Shown here one piece after another: positions 18,030 through 28,923 of a stretch of DNA of 57,588 nt. Made by a program: the position numbers and the translations under genes. A model generated the notes under the pieces. The model had not been told where the DNA came from. It did not search any database and saw only the letters and a list, made by a program, of their open reading frames with translations. This DNA is from Pseudomonas sp. GM49 (GTDB lineage: Bacteria; Pseudomonadota; Gammaproteobacteria; Pseudomonadales; Pseudomonadaceae), in NCBI RefSeq assembly GCF_000282355.1, contig NZ_AKJL01000102.1, positions 1 to 57,588 of the forward strand. The letters are read 5' to 3'. Numbering within the stretch: position 1 is the first letter of the stretch; each line of letters begins with the position of its first letter.

Positions 18030-18637
18030 AACCCCCTCACTTCAACGCGGTTCAAAGCCAGCCATTGCAAGGCAATGATGCTCGCCGCGTTGGCAATACG
18101 TCCGTCGCGCACGGCTTGCAGGGCATCGTCGAAAGCCCAGACCGTGACGCGAATATCTTCTGCCTCTTCCTCCAGCCCATGCAGGCCGCCAACCCCGGTT
18201 GTGTCGCAACGCCCCAGGTAAAGATGCACGAATTCGTTGCTGCCGCCCGGCGATGGAAAGTATTTGAGCATCGGCCAGAGCGCCCCGATTTCCAGCCCAG
18301 CTTCCTCCTGCGCCTCGCGGTGAGCAACTGCTTCCGGCACTTCATCCTTATCGATCAGACCAGCGACCAGTTCGATCAGCCACGGGTTGTCGGTCTTGCC
18401 CATGGCGCCGACGCGAAACTGCTCGATCAGCACCACTTCATCGCGCTGCGGATCGTAGGGCAGCATGCAGACCGCGTCATGGCGAACGAACACTTCACGA
18501 TTGATCTCGCGGCTCATGCCCCCGGCGAACAATTCGTGGCGCAAGTGCACGCGTTCGAGTTTGTAAAAGCCCTCGTAGCACTTTTCGCGCCGCACGATAT
18601 CAACGGCGGTCGGAATGGCGTTGGCAAAATCCGTCAT
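18020..18637 (-). CDS. nudF: ADP-ribose pyrophosphatase (Nudix)
   Basis: NudF hydrolyses ADP-ribose to AMP and ribose 5-phosphate. The 205-residue protein has a full Nudix box, Gly93 to Leu115, with Glu99, the REAQEE core (107-112) and Gly114. The N-terminal domain-swap strand region and the later YFPSPGGSNEFVHLY segment fit the ADPRase subfamily. The gene is first in the nudF-DUF1249-cpdA series. An inverted repeat with TCGAGGC arms (18666-18672 and 18688-18694) lies about 30 nt upstream and may affect expression. Confidence 0.95.
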   Translation of the reverse strand: MTDFANAIPTAVDIVRREKCYEGFYKLERVHLRHELFAGGMSREINREVFVRHDAVCMLPYDPQRDEVVLIEQFRVGAMGKTDNPWLIELVAGLIDKDEVPEAVAHREAQEEAGLEIGALWPMLKYFPSPGGSNEFVHLYLGRCDTTGVGGLHGLEEEAEDIRVTVWAFDDALQAVRDGRIANAASIIALQWLALNRVEVRGLWS

Positions 18638-18862
18638 GACAATCCTCTTTTACTGCAAATCCTGTTCGAGGCTCCTTTTTTTCCTGGGCCTCGACTTCGC
18701 GCCATCCTAACGCGCCCGTGATGTTTGATGCAGCCCCTTTCCCGTCAGCGGGATAGACGGTGAAGGCGAAACCCACTCTAATTAGCTTAGTGGCGAACTG
18801 ACTGCTTTGTTGAGAGTCGAAGCCGGTAACTTTTTGCCCCCCCTGTTTCAGAAAGGACGCTC

Positions 18863-19609
18863 ATGTCGCTTTTCAAAATCGCCTCCGTGGCCGCTATCGC
18901 CCTGACCCTGGGTGCTTGCGCGAGCCTGTTCCAGCCCAACTACCGGACACCGCTGGAAACCACCCGCGACGCTTCCGAGCAACTCAAGCCCGGTTGCAGC
19001 AACCCGGATTGCCCGCTGGTCAACATCGATACCGTGCACTTTCCGACCGAGCCTGCACTTGACGGCATCATCGAAAAACGCCTGCTGCAAATGACCCGTA
19101 CCTCACCCGAAGCCCCGGTGGCCCCGACCCTGGCGGCCTATCGCGAAGAGTTTTTGCGCACCGCCGGCCCGCGCAACAGCAGCTATCTGCAGGCTAAGGT
19201 ACGTGAGCAGCATGACGGCTTGGTGATCGTCGAATTGTCCAGTTACCTGGACACCGGCGGTGCCCATGGCACCCCAGGTCGAGGTTTCATCAACTATTCG
19301 CGCCAGCAGCATAAAGTGCTGACGCTGTCGGACATGCTGGTGCCAGGGCAGGAAGAAGCGTTCTGGAAAGCGGCGCAGGTGGCGCACAACAGCTGGCTGA
19401 TCAGCACCAAGCTCGATCAGGAACCGGAGTTCGTGAAGAGCTGGCCGTTCCAGAAAACCCGGAACGTGGCGCTGACCTACGGTGGGGTGATCCTCAAGTA
19501 CGAAACCAGCAGCATCGCGCCTTACGCGCTGGGCCATGTCGAACTGAAGATCCCCTACCCTCGCCTGAACGGCATCATCAAGCCCGAGCTGTTTCCCGGC
19601 CGTAACTGA
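18863..19609 (+). CDS. Lipoprotein with DUF4163/DUF3298 (RsiV-type) domain
   Basis: The 248-residue protein begins with a lipoprotein signal (MSLFKIASVAAIALTLGACA, lipobox LGAC). The mature part has the RsiV-like DUF4163/DUF3298 pattern: VNIDTVHFPTEPALDGIIEKRL, the YLDTGGAHGTPGRGFINYS turn, then HKVLTLSDMLVPGQEEAFW, and a final strand region ending HVELKIPYPRLNGIIKPEL. In RsiV this fold binds lysozyme; here the ligand is unknown, though a peptidoglycan or lysozyme-related role is possible. Its 3' end overlaps that of the convergent cytX by 32 nt. Confidence 0.85.
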   Translation: MSLFKIASVAAIALTLGACASLFQPNYRTPLETTRDASEQLKPGCSNPDCPLVNIDTVHFPTEPALDGIIEKRLLQMTRTSPEAPVAPTLAAYREEFLRTAGPRNSSYLQAKVREQHDGLVIVELSSYLDTGGAHGTPGRGFINYSRQQHKVLTLSDMLVPGQEEAFWKAAQVAHNSWLISTKLDQEPEFVKSWPFQKTRNVALTYGGVILKYETSSIAPYALGHVELKIPYPRLNGIIKPELFPGRN

Positions 19610-20870
19610 AGGCCCGGCCCAGCACAAGCTGCAGCAGCCCTGCCAGGACCAGTGCCGGCAGGGTGGCGCCGACATCCGGGTACAGGTTGGCCAGCAAATG
19701 ATAGGTGCTGACCCCGCCCAGCCAGGCGAGCAGCGCCGGCCAGCGCAGTGCAGCCGAGGCCACCTGGCCGCTACGCTTGCGCAGGATGAAGTGGTCCACC
19801 AGCACCACGCCGAACAACGGCGCAAACACCGAACCGATCAGCAGCAGGAAATTCTGGTACTGGGCCAATGGCGCCAGCAGGGCAATCAGCGTGCAGATAA
19901 CGCCGATGGCCAGGGCCAGGTGTTCGACTTTGGCACGCAACAGAATCCCGCTGGACACCGCTGCCGAGTGAATATCGGCAAAGGCGTTTTCCGATTCATC
20001 CAGAAGAATCAGCAACAGCGGAATCCCCAGGCCGGCACCGGCCAGCGCCAGCAGCAACGCATTGACTTCACCGCTCGGCGCGAACGCCAGGGTGTAGGCC
20101 ACGCCCAGGCTCATCAGCCAGAAATTACCGATGAAGAAACCGATGGCGGTGCCACCGAAGACGTTTTTCGCCCGCTTGCCGAAGCGCGAGTAGTCGGCGA
20201 TCAGCGGCAACCACGACAACGGCATGGCAATGGCGATGTCGAAACCCACGGCGAACGGCATCGAACCGTCACCGGCCTGGGCCCACAACGCGGCCAGGTC
20301 AGCCTTGGCGAACAGGTTCCAGGTCAGCCAGGTGCAAGCGGCCAGCAATAGCCAGATGCCCCATTTGCGCAGGATCTGCCGGACGAACGTCAACGGACCG
20401 CTAACAGCCAGCAGGGTCGCCAGTGCGCCGAAGAACAGGGTCCACAACACCGGATTGGACAGCAGGCTGCCGTCACTGAACGCCTTCGCACCCAACAGGC
20501 TGGCGGCGTCGCGCATGACGATGATTTCGAACGAACCCCAACCGATCAATTGCAGCAGGTTCAACACCGCCGGCAGGCTCGCGCCTTTGGTGCCGAGGCT
20601 GAGCTTGAGCGCGGCCATCGACGACAGACCGGTATCACTGCCAATCACCCCGACCGCCGCCAGCAGCAGAACGCCGACCAGGGTGCCGAGGAAAATCGCC
20701 AGCAACGAACCCGACAGGCCCAGGCCTGGCGCGAGCAATGCACCGGTCTGCAAGACCATCAGGCCGATGCCGAGGGAAAACCACAGGGAAAACAGGTCAC
20801 GACCGCCGAACACACGCTTGTCGGTCGGCACCGCGATATCGGGGGAGTAAGTGCTGGGTTGAATGCTCAA
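19578..20870 (-). CDS. cytX: Putative hydroxymethylpyrimidine transporter CytX
   Basis: CytX belongs to the NCS1 purine/cytosine permease family and is predicted to import the thiamine precursor hydroxymethylpyrimidine. From the TTG at 20870 the protein has 430 residues (about 12 membrane helices), starting SIQPSTYSPDIAVPTDKRVF after the initiator Met. The conserved N-terminal helix FSLWFSLGIGLMVLQTGALL is clear. Its position 97 nt downstream of thiC on the same strand fits a thiamine role; both may be read from the riboswitch-controlled transcript. A degenerate REP lies in the gap. No other good start exists upstream of the first membrane helix, and the in-frame extension to 20945 reads through REP sequence. 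Confidence 0.88.
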   Translation of the reverse strand: MSIQPSTYSPDIAVPTDKRVFGGRDLFSLWFSLGIGLMVLQTGALLAPGLGLSGSLLAIFLGTLVGVLLLAAVGVIGSDTGLSSMAALKLSLGTKGASLPAVLNLLQLIGWGSFEIIVMRDAASLLGAKAFSDGSLLSNPVLWTLFFGALATLLAVSGPLTFVRQILRKWGIWLLLAACTWLTWNLFAKADLAALWAQAGDGSMPFAVGFDIAIAMPLSWLPLIADYSRFGKRAKNVFGGTAIGFFIGNFWLMSLGVAYTLAFAPSGEVNALLLALAGAGLGIPLLLILLDESENAFADIHSAAVSSGILLRAKVEHLALAIGVICTLIALLAPLAQYQNFLLLIGSVFAPLFGVVLVDHFILRKRSGQVASAALRWPALLAWLGGVSTYHLLANLYPDVGATLPALVLAGLLQLVLGRAFSYGRETARA

Positions 20871-20911
20871 AGGTGTTATCTCAGAGGGACATTTGTTGTT
20901 GTTAAGATCGC

Positions 20912-20934
20912 CTTCGCGAGCAAGTTCGCGATGG
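20912..20934. repeat. Degenerate single REP between thiC and cytX
   Basis: A shortened REP-like palindrome (TTCGCGAGCAAGTTCGCGA) lies between thiC and cytX. The usual GCTCCCAC flank is missing. It may form a small hairpin in the transcript. Confidence 0.6.
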
Positions 20935-20967
20935 CGGCAGTGCAAGCACCGCCGACCTCAGGTCAGA

Positions 20968-23120
<2,153 letters not shown>

Positions 23121-23131
23121 AGAACCCGGCC

Positions 23132-23161
23132 AGTCTAGACACAACTGGCAAAGAACGCCAA
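23132..23161 (-). promoter_or_regulatory. Candidate sigma70 promoter of thiC
   Basis: On the minus strand TTGGCG (23161-23156) and TAGACT (23137-23132) are spaced by 18 bp. Transcription would start near 23125, just before the riboswitch. Each box has two or fewer mismatches to consensus. Confidence 0.45.
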
Positions 23162-23332
23162 CCCCACGGTAAACACCATGATGAATGGCGTTATTGCACG
23201 CAGTATCAGGATTGTTGCCACCCGAATGCACAACTACACTCGCTACGCTGAGCCGCGCATTGACGCTGTCAAAGCAGCGCCTTAGCCTTGGCGTTCAAAT
23301 TATCTGTGTAATATCAAATCTAGGGAACATCT

Positions 23333-24772
23333 ATGCTGCGCAAACTCTCACTGGCCCTTGCCGTGTCTTGTGCGTCCAATGGAATGGCCTGGGCAGCAGA
23401 TGTGCCCTTATCGACCAAGACGGACCTGGTCAGCGTTTATCAGGAAGCCGTCAACAACAACTCCGATCTGGCGGCTGCCATTGCCCAATACGGCGCGCAG
23501 AAGGAAGTCGTACCCCAGGCCCGCGCCGGGCTGCTGCCGAACCTCTCGGGCGGCGCCAATATTTCCGAGGTGCGTACGGATCTCGATCAACCGTCCGCCA
23601 CGTCCAACCGCGATGCTCATTCCTACCAGGCCACTTTGGCGCAGCCGCTGTTCCGGGCTGACCGCTGGTTCCAGTTCCAGGCCGCCAAGGAAGTCAACGA
23701 ACAGGCCGCCCTGCAACTCTCGGCGACCGAGCAGAACCTGATCCTGCAAACCGCTAACAGCTATTTCAACGTGCTGCGCACCCAGGACAACCTGGCCTCG
23801 ACCAAGGCCGAAGAAGCGGCGTTCAAACGCCAGCTCGATCAATCCAACGAGCGTTTCGATGTCGGCCTCTCGGACAAGACCGACGTATTGAACTCACAAG
23901 CCAGCTACGACACCGCACGCGCCAACCGCATCGTTGCGCAGCGCCAGGTGGACGACGCCTTTGAAGCATTGATCACCCTGACCAACCGTCAGTACAACTC
24001 GATCTGGGGCATCAGCCATAACTTGCCGATCCTGCCGCCAGCACCGAACGACGCCAAGGCCTGGGTCGAAACGGCGGGCCGGCAGAACCTCAATCTGTTG
24101 GCCAGCAACTATGCCGTCAGCGCCGCCGAGCAAACCCTCAAGCAGCGCAAGTCCGGGCACTTGCCAACGGTTGATGCGATAGCCAAGTACGAGAAAGGCG
24201 ACAACGACGCACTGGGCTTCAGCAACCCGAACAACCAACCCCTGCCGTACGGTGGCAACGTCGAGCAAACGACCGTTGGCCTGCAACTGAACATACCGAT
24301 CTACAGCGGCGGCCTGATCAGCTCCCAGGTGCGTCAATCGTATTCACAACTGGACCAGACCGAGCAGCAGCGCGAGTCCCTGCGCCGACAGATCGTGGAA
24401 AACACCCGCGACCTGCACCGCGCGGTAAACACCGATGTCGAGCAGGTACAGGCGCGCAAGCAATCGATCATCTCCAACCAGAGTGCGGTGGAAGCGACTG
24501 AAATCGGCTATCAGGTGGGCACGCGAAACATCGTCGACGTACTGGATGCGCAGCGCCAGCTGTACAGCTCGGTACGCGACTACAACAACACCCGCTACGA
24601 CTACATCCTCGACAACCTGCGTTTGAAGCAACAGGCCGGCACGTTGAATCCGGGGGATCTGCAAGACCTGAAACGCTGGCTCAATCCCAACTACAACCCG
24701 GACAAGGATTTCCTGCCGCCGGATCTGGCCAAGGCTGCAGCTGAGCAGTTGAAAGCGAGACCGGAGCAGTAA
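23333..24772 (+). CDS. tolC: TolC-family outer-membrane channel (OpmH-like)
   Basis: The 479-residue protein has a cleavable signal peptide (MLRKLSLALAVSCASNGMAWA, then AD) and two repeats of the OEP/TolC fold. Typical segments are DLVSVYQEAVNNNSDL at the start, long helices around residues 120-200 and 330-400, and the TRNIVDVLDAQRQLYSSVRDYNNTRYDY-type tail (written here in part as VDVLDAQRQLY). It is the common exit duct for RND pumps and type I secretion. By position next to thiC it corresponds to P. aeruginosa OpmH (PA4974). A GGGAA ribosome site precedes the start, and a weak promoter (TTGGCG, 15 bp, TAATAT) lies at 23288-23314. The partner pump is not encoded nearby. Confidence 0.93.
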   Translation: MLRKLSLALAVSCASNGMAWAADVPLSTKTDLVSVYQEAVNNNSDLAAAIAQYGAQKEVVPQARAGLLPNLSGGANISEVRTDLDQPSATSNRDAHSYQATLAQPLFRADRWFQFQAAKEVNEQAALQLSATEQNLILQTANSYFNVLRTQDNLASTKAEEAAFKRQLDQSNERFDVGLSDKTDVLNSQASYDTARANRIVAQRQVDDAFEALITLTNRQYNSIWGISHNLPILPPAPNDAKAWVETAGRQNLNLLASNYAVSAAEQTLKQRKSGHLPTVDAIAKYEKGDNDALGFSNPNNQPLPYGGNVEQTTVGLQLNIPIYSGGLISSQVRQSYSQLDQTEQQRESLRRQIVENTRDLHRAVNTDVEQVQARKQSIISNQSAVEATEIGYQVGTRNIVDVLDAQRQLYSSVRDYNNTRYDYILDNLRLKQQAGTLNPGDLQDLKRWLNPNYNPDKDFLPPDLAKAAAEQLKARPEQ

Positions 24773-24780
24773 AAGCAAAA

Positions 24781-24908
24781 GCTTCGCGAGCAAGTCGGAA
24801 TGCCGCACCACCGCTCCCACATTGACCTACTGTCGTACACAAAACCTGTGCTCACAGAAGATCCAATGTGGGAGCGGCGGTGCGACGATTCGACTTGCTC
24901 GCGAATGA
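24781..24908. repeat. Variant long-arm REP pair between tolC and waaA
   Basis: Two inverted copies (about 24782-24823 and 24864-24908) begin TTCGCGAGCAAGTCG and end CCGCTCCCACATT, with about 14-16 extra bases inserted within the usual REP core. The two copies agree with each other across the insert, so this is a distinct REP subtype and not random decay. Confidence 0.75.
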
Positions 24909-24920
24909 AGGCAGCACGGT

Positions 24921-26198
24921 CTATCGGTCGATCAACCGCCCCAACCCGTCCAGCAACCGCTGCAACGCACCCTGATTGGCGCGCATCACATTCAACCCGG
25001 CCTCTGCCATGCGCTGCGCATCAAGCGGCAGTTCAAACAACCGCTGCACCGCCACCGCCAGGCCTTCGGCATCCTCCACTTCCTGCAACGCCCCGGCACT
25101 GCGCAACTGCGCGGCGATTTCGAGGAAGTTGAAAAGATGCGGCCCACTCAGCACCGGTTTGGCCAGGGCCGCCGGCTCCAGCAGGTTATGCCCGCCGTTC
25201 GGCACCAGGCTGCCGCCGACGAAAGCACTGTCAGCCAGGGCGTAGAGAAACAACAACTCGCCCATGGTGTCGCCAAGCAGCACTGAAGTATTCGCACTGA
25301 CCGCATCGCCGCTGGAACGCCGGACCGTGGCGAACCCTTGTTGCAGGCACAACCCGTACACCGAATTGAAGCGTTCCGGATGCCGCGGCACCAGAATCAG
25401 CAAGGCATCGGGGTGACTGGCCAGTAACTGACGATGAGCCGCCAGCACCACCTCGTCTTCGCCGTCATGGGTACTGGCCGCGATCCACACCGGTCGTTCC
25501 AGCGCCTGCCATTGCCCGCGCAATTGGCTGGCGCGCTCAAGCAGTTGCGGGTCGATGGTCAGGTCGAACTTGATCGAACCGGTCACTTCGACGGTTTCCG
25601 CCCGCGCGCCCAAGTCGCGCAAGCGTCGGGCTTCGGCTTCGGTCTGCACCGCGAACAGGCTCATCTCGGTCAGCATCGGCTGGGTCAGCTTGGGGAACCG
25701 GCCGTAGCCCCTGGCCGAACGCTCGGACAGCCGCGCATTGGCCAACGCCACGGGGATCCCGCGTTTGGCACACTGATGGATATGGTTGGGCCACAGCTCG
25801 GTTTCCATGATCACCGCCAGTTTCGGCCGGACCCGATCGAGGAAGCGCCGGGCAGCGCAAGGCAGGTCGTAAGGCAAATAACAGTGTTGGATGCGCGGCT
25901 CATTGGCGAACAGTGCCAGGATGCGCTCCGAACCGGTCGGCGTCATGCAGGTCACGGTGATCGGCAGATCCGGGTAGCGCGCCAGCAAGGCGCGGATCAT
26001 CGGCGCGGCAGCAATGCTTTCGCCCACCGAGACGGCGTGCACCCAGATGCCGCCCGGTTTCATCACCGGCATCCCGTAGGAGAAGCGCTCGCCGATGCGC
26101 CTGGCATACGCCGGCGCCTTGCGCGCGCGCAGCCAAAGCCGAATCGCTACCAGTGGCAGCCCCAGATAAAACAGCGCGGTATAGAGAGTTCTATTCAT
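24921..26198 (-). CDS. waaA: 3-deoxy-D-manno-octulosonic acid (Kdo) transferase
   Basis: WaaA adds Kdo residues from CMP-Kdo to the lipid IVA precursor, the first step of inner-core assembly, on the cytoplasmic face of the inner membrane. The 425-residue GT-B glycosyltransferase has an N-terminal membrane-anchoring hydrophobic segment (about 1-22), then GIWVHAVSVGESIAAAPMI with the family VGE motif. TETELWPN-like sequence (MIMETELWPNHIHQ region) and a C-terminal VPNGGHNLLEPAALAKPVL nucleotide-sugar site follow. It is convergent with tolC and lies 11 nt after the LysR gene. The standard heptose-kinase waa cluster is separate, further downstream. Confidence 0.96.
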   Translation of the reverse strand: MNRTLYTALFYLGLPLVAIRLWLRARKAPAYARRIGERFSYGMPVMKPGGIWVHAVSVGESIAAAPMIRALLARYPDLPITVTCMTPTGSERILALFANEPRIQHCYLPYDLPCAARRFLDRVRPKLAVIMETELWPNHIHQCAKRGIPVALANARLSERSARGYGRFPKLTQPMLTEMSLFAVQTEAEARRLRDLGARAETVEVTGSIKFDLTIDPQLLERASQLRGQWQALERPVWIAASTHDGEDEVVLAAHRQLLASHPDALLILVPRHPERFNSVYGLCLQQGFATVRRSSGDAVSANTSVLLGDTMGELLFLYALADSAFVGGSLVPNGGHNLLEPAALAKPVLSGPHLFNFLEIAAQLRSAGALQEVEDAEGLAVAVQRLFELPLDAQRMAEAGLNVMRANQGALQRLLDGLGRLIDR

Positions 26199-26209
26199 GG
26201 CGGCGGAGT

Positions 26210-27112
26210 TTATCGGCTTTTTTCGCCAATCGCCTGCAAGTGCACGGCAAAACGTTCGGCGAGCCAGCGCGCGGCCGGACCGAGCGGCTCATCCCGGCGC
26301 CATACCAGCTCCACCACCAGGGCTGGCGGGGTCCATTCGCTGACCAGTTCGACCATCTGGTTCTGATAGGTCGGGTACTGCACCACATGGCGTGGCAGCC
26401 AGGCCCAGCCGAGGCCACGCACCAGCCATTCGGCCATCACATAGAAACTGTCGGCGCGCCAGACTTGCGGGCTGGCGGGATCACTGCCGGGATATATGCT
26501 CGACTCCGTGGACATCAGCAACTGCCGATGTTGCGCCAGTTGTTGGCCGTCCACTGCGCCTTTGCGCGCCAACGGATGATCCTTGCCGCACACCGTGACC
26601 ATTTCCACGCTGCCCAGCACCCGCCGCTCAAGTGCCTCGGGAATCTGATCGTGAAAGAACAGCAGCCCCAGATCCGCGCGCCGCTCCACCAGTTTGCGCG
26701 CGACATCGCCTTGGGCGGCGCTGGTCAGTTGCACTTCAAGGCTGGGGAATTTTTCCGCCAGGGCCTCGAAGCTTTCGATGATCGGCTGATAAGGCATCGC
26801 TTCATCCTGCGCCACACGCAGTCGTGCCTCCTGACCGCGCATCATCGCCAGCGCCCGGCCATTGAGCCGTTCGCACTGGCGCAACACCTCCCGCGCTTCG
26901 TCCAGCAAAGCCGTGCCGGCTTCAGTGAGCTTCGGTTGACGGCCGCTGCTGCGGTCGAACAGGCTGACGCCCAGGTCTTCCTCCAGCAACGCTATCGAAC
27001 TGCTGACCGCCGACTGCGCCTTGCGCTGATCCCGCGCCACGGCAGAAAACGATCGCTGCTCCGCTACGCTGGCAAACAACCGCAACTGCTCCAGATTCCA
27101 TTGCATGCTCAT
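26210..27112 (-). CDS. LysR-family transcriptional regulator
   Basis: The 300-residue protein has a LysR-type winged-helix N-terminus (NLEQLRLFASVAEQRSFSAVAR, with the conserved SAVSSSIALLEEDLGVSLFDR recognition helix, in part at 33-53). A periplasmic-binding-like effector domain follows (about 92-295). It diverges from the emrE gene with about 100 bp between, so emrE is a plausible target. It lies 11 nt upstream of waaA and may be read together with it. The second Met at position 3 is an equally possible start. The inducer is unknown. Confidence 0.93.
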   Translation of the reverse strand: MSMQWNLEQLRLFASVAEQRSFSAVARDQRKAQSAVSSSIALLEEDLGVSLFDRSSGRQPKLTEAGTALLDEAREVLRQCERLNGRALAMMRGQEARLRVAQDEAMPYQPIIESFEALAEKFPSLEVQLTSAAQGDVARKLVERRADLGLLFFHDQIPEALERRVLGSVEMVTVCGKDHPLARKGAVDGQQLAQHRQLLMSTESSIYPGSDPASPQVWRADSFYVMAEWLVRGLGWAWLPRHVVQYPTYQNQMVELVSEWTPPALVVELVWRRDEPLGPAARWLAERFAVHLQAIGEKSR

Positions 27113-27215
27113 GGCTCAACCCATCTTCAAAGCAGATAGGTAATGACTTTACCGCATCTGGCGAATCACTAGAATGCCGACCTCAGAGAGCAACACTTCA
27201 CACGAGGATTGACCC

Positions 27216-27548
27216 ATGACCGCTTACTACTACCTGGCCATAGCCATCTGCGCCGAAGTGATTGCCACTGTTTCGATGAAAGCCGTCAAAGGCCTCAGCA
27301 CCCCGCTGCCACTGGTGCTGGTCATCCTCGGCTACGGGATTGCCTTCTGGATGCTGACCCTGGTGGTGCGCAGCGTTCCGGTGGGTGTGGCGTATGCCGT
27401 GTGGGCCGGCATGGGGATCGTGATGGTCAGCGTCGCGGCGCTGTTTATCTATGGGCAGAAGCTGGACGTACCAGCGATGCTGGGGATGGCGTTGATTGTG
27501 TTGGGCGTCGTAGTCATCCAGCTCTTCTCCAATACTGCCGGCCACTAA
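27216..27548 (+). CDS. emrE: Small multidrug resistance transporter, EmrE type
   Basis: The 110-residue protein has four membrane helices and acts as an antiparallel dimer exchanging protons for cationic drugs such as quaternary ammonium compounds. The essential Glu14 is in AICAEVIATVSMKA. The conserved YAVWAGMGIV segment (helix 3) is present, and the length matches the family. The GAGGA ribosome site is well placed. The position between a LysR gene and an FAD oxidoreductase matches P. aeruginosa PA4990, which has been called EmrE-Pae. Guanidinium-exporter (Gdx) specificity is less likely but cannot be excluded from sequence alone. Confidence 0.93.
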   Translation: MTAYYYLAIAICAEVIATVSMKAVKGLSTPLPLVLVILGYGIAFWMLTLVVRSVPVGVAYAVWAGMGIVMVSVAALFIYGQKLDVPAMLGMALIVLGVVVIQLFSNTAGH

Positions 27549-27565
27549 AATTCGAAACCCGATCC

Positions 27566-27659
27566 ATTGTGGGAGCGAGCTTGCTCGCGATGGCGGCATG
27601 GCATTCAGCATCAATGTTGACTGACCCACCGCAATCGCGAGCCTGCTCGCTCCCACAGG
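27566..27659. repeat. REPIN between emrE and the FAD oxidoreductase
   Basis: Inverted REP units at 27566-27593 and 27633-27659 share TGTGGGAGCGAGCTTGCTCG. They occupy the short gap between two genes on the same strand and may affect readthrough or RNA stability. Confidence 0.9.
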
Positions 27660-27747
27660 ATTTGCGTCCGCCACATTGATCACCAACAAATCCACTCTTC
27701 TTCGAGTCTGTATACTGCGCCCTCGTCTTGAACACAGAGGTCGCTGC

Positions 27748-28923
27748 ATGCCATCCGTTATTTCCACCGACGTTCTGATTGTCGGCGCTGGTGTCGCCGG
27801 CCTCTGGCTGAATGCGCGCCTGCGCCGCCAGGGTTTTTCGACCGTGCTGGTGGAAAGCGCCAGCCTCGGCGGCGGGCAGAGCGTGAAATCCCAGGGCATC
27901 ATCCACGGCGGCGCCAAATACGCGCTGCATGGCGCCCTGACTGGCGCCTCGGAAGCCATCGCCGACATGCCGCGCCGCTGGCGTGAAGCCCTGGCCGGTG
28001 ACGGCGAGCTGGATCTGTCCGGCGTTCGCCTGCTGTCCGAAGCCCATTACCTGTGGTCCCCCGGCACCCTCGCCGGCAACCTCACCAGTTTCTTTGCCAG
28101 CAAAGCCGTGCGCGGCCGCGTCGATCAAGTCAAGGGCGAGCAATTGCCGCCAGCCCTGCAGGACAAGCGCTTCAAGGGCAAGGTCTATCGCCTGGCGGAA
28201 CTGGTGGTCGATGTGCCAAGCCTGATCCAGCGCCTGGCCGATCTGGCTGGAGACGGTTTGCTTGCCGGGCAGAAAATCAAACCGTTGCTCGATGGTGGCG
28301 CGCTGGTCGGCCTGAAGGTGGATGAGCGAGAAATCCGCGCCCAACGCATCGTCCTGAGCGCAGGCGCCGGAACCGCGGCATTGCTGGAAGCACTGGGCCT
28401 GAGCCAGCCCGCCATGCAGCGCCGCCCGTTGCACATGATCATCGCCAAGGGGCCGAGCCTCAAACCGCTATACGCCCACTGCCTGGGTGGCGGTACCAAG
28501 CCGCGTATCACCGTGACCACGCACCCGGCGGCGGATGGCCAATGGGTCTGGTACCTGGGCGGCGATATCGCGGAATCCGAAGGCGTGGCCCGTGAGCCCC
28601 ACGAGCAAATCGCCACCGCACAGAAAGAACTCGGCCAATTGCTGCCGTGGATCGACCTGAGCACAGTGCAATGGGCGACCTTGCGCGTGGATCGCGCCGA
28701 ACCGCTGCAATCGGGGCTAACGCGTCCCGACAACGCCTTTGTTGCCGAGGAAGGCCGCCTGCTGGTGGGCTGGCCAACCAAACTCGCCCTGGCGCCAGAC
28801 TTCGCCGACCGGGTCATCGCCAGCCTGGCTCGCGACGGCATCCAGCCAAGTCACCCGGCAGCGCTGCCTGATCTGCCGAAGCCGCCGATGGGCGTACCTG
28901 CCTGGGAGCAACTGCTGCCATGA
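27748..28923 (+). CDS. FAD-dependent oxidoreductase (DAO superfamily)
   Basis: From ATG 27748 the product has 391 residues. An N-terminal Rossmann FAD site reads VLIVGAGVAGLWLNARLRRQ, with GxGxxG at 13-18 and an acidic strand end (VLVES). A second FAD-contacting motif, QSVKSQGIIHGG, resembles glycerol-3-phosphate or D-amino-acid oxidase relatives. The substrate is not evident. The stop overlaps the aldo-keto reductase start by 4 nt (ATGA), and the pair is conserved in P. aeruginosa as PA4991-PA4992, so the two probably act in one pathway. The frame is open upstream to 27676, but that stretch does not continue the Rossmann fold. Confidence 0.9.
   Translation: MPSVISTDVLIVGAGVAGLWLNARLRRQGFSTVLVESASLGGGQSVKSQGIIHGGAKYALHGALTGASEAIADMPRRWREALAGDGELDLSGVRLLSEAHYLWSPGTLAGNLTSFFASKAVRGRVDQVKGEQLPPALQDKRFKGKVYRLAELVVDVPSLIQRLADLAGDGLLAGQKIKPLLDGGALVGLKVDEREIRAQRIVLSAGAGTAALLEALGLSQPAMQRRPLHMIIAKGPSLKPLYAHCLGGGTKPRITVTTHPAADGQWVWYLGGDIAESEGVAREPHEQIATAQKELGQLLPWIDLSTVQWATLRVDRAEPLQSGLTRPDNAFVAEEGRLLVGWPTKLALAPDFADRVIASLARDGIQPSHPAALPDLPKPPMGVPAWEQLLP

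Noticed and set aside
20868..20886. Possible second THI box before cytX (CTGAGATAACACC)
   Set aside because: Only one block of the TPP riboswitch is present; the GAACCTGATC and GCG-AGGG blocks are missing.
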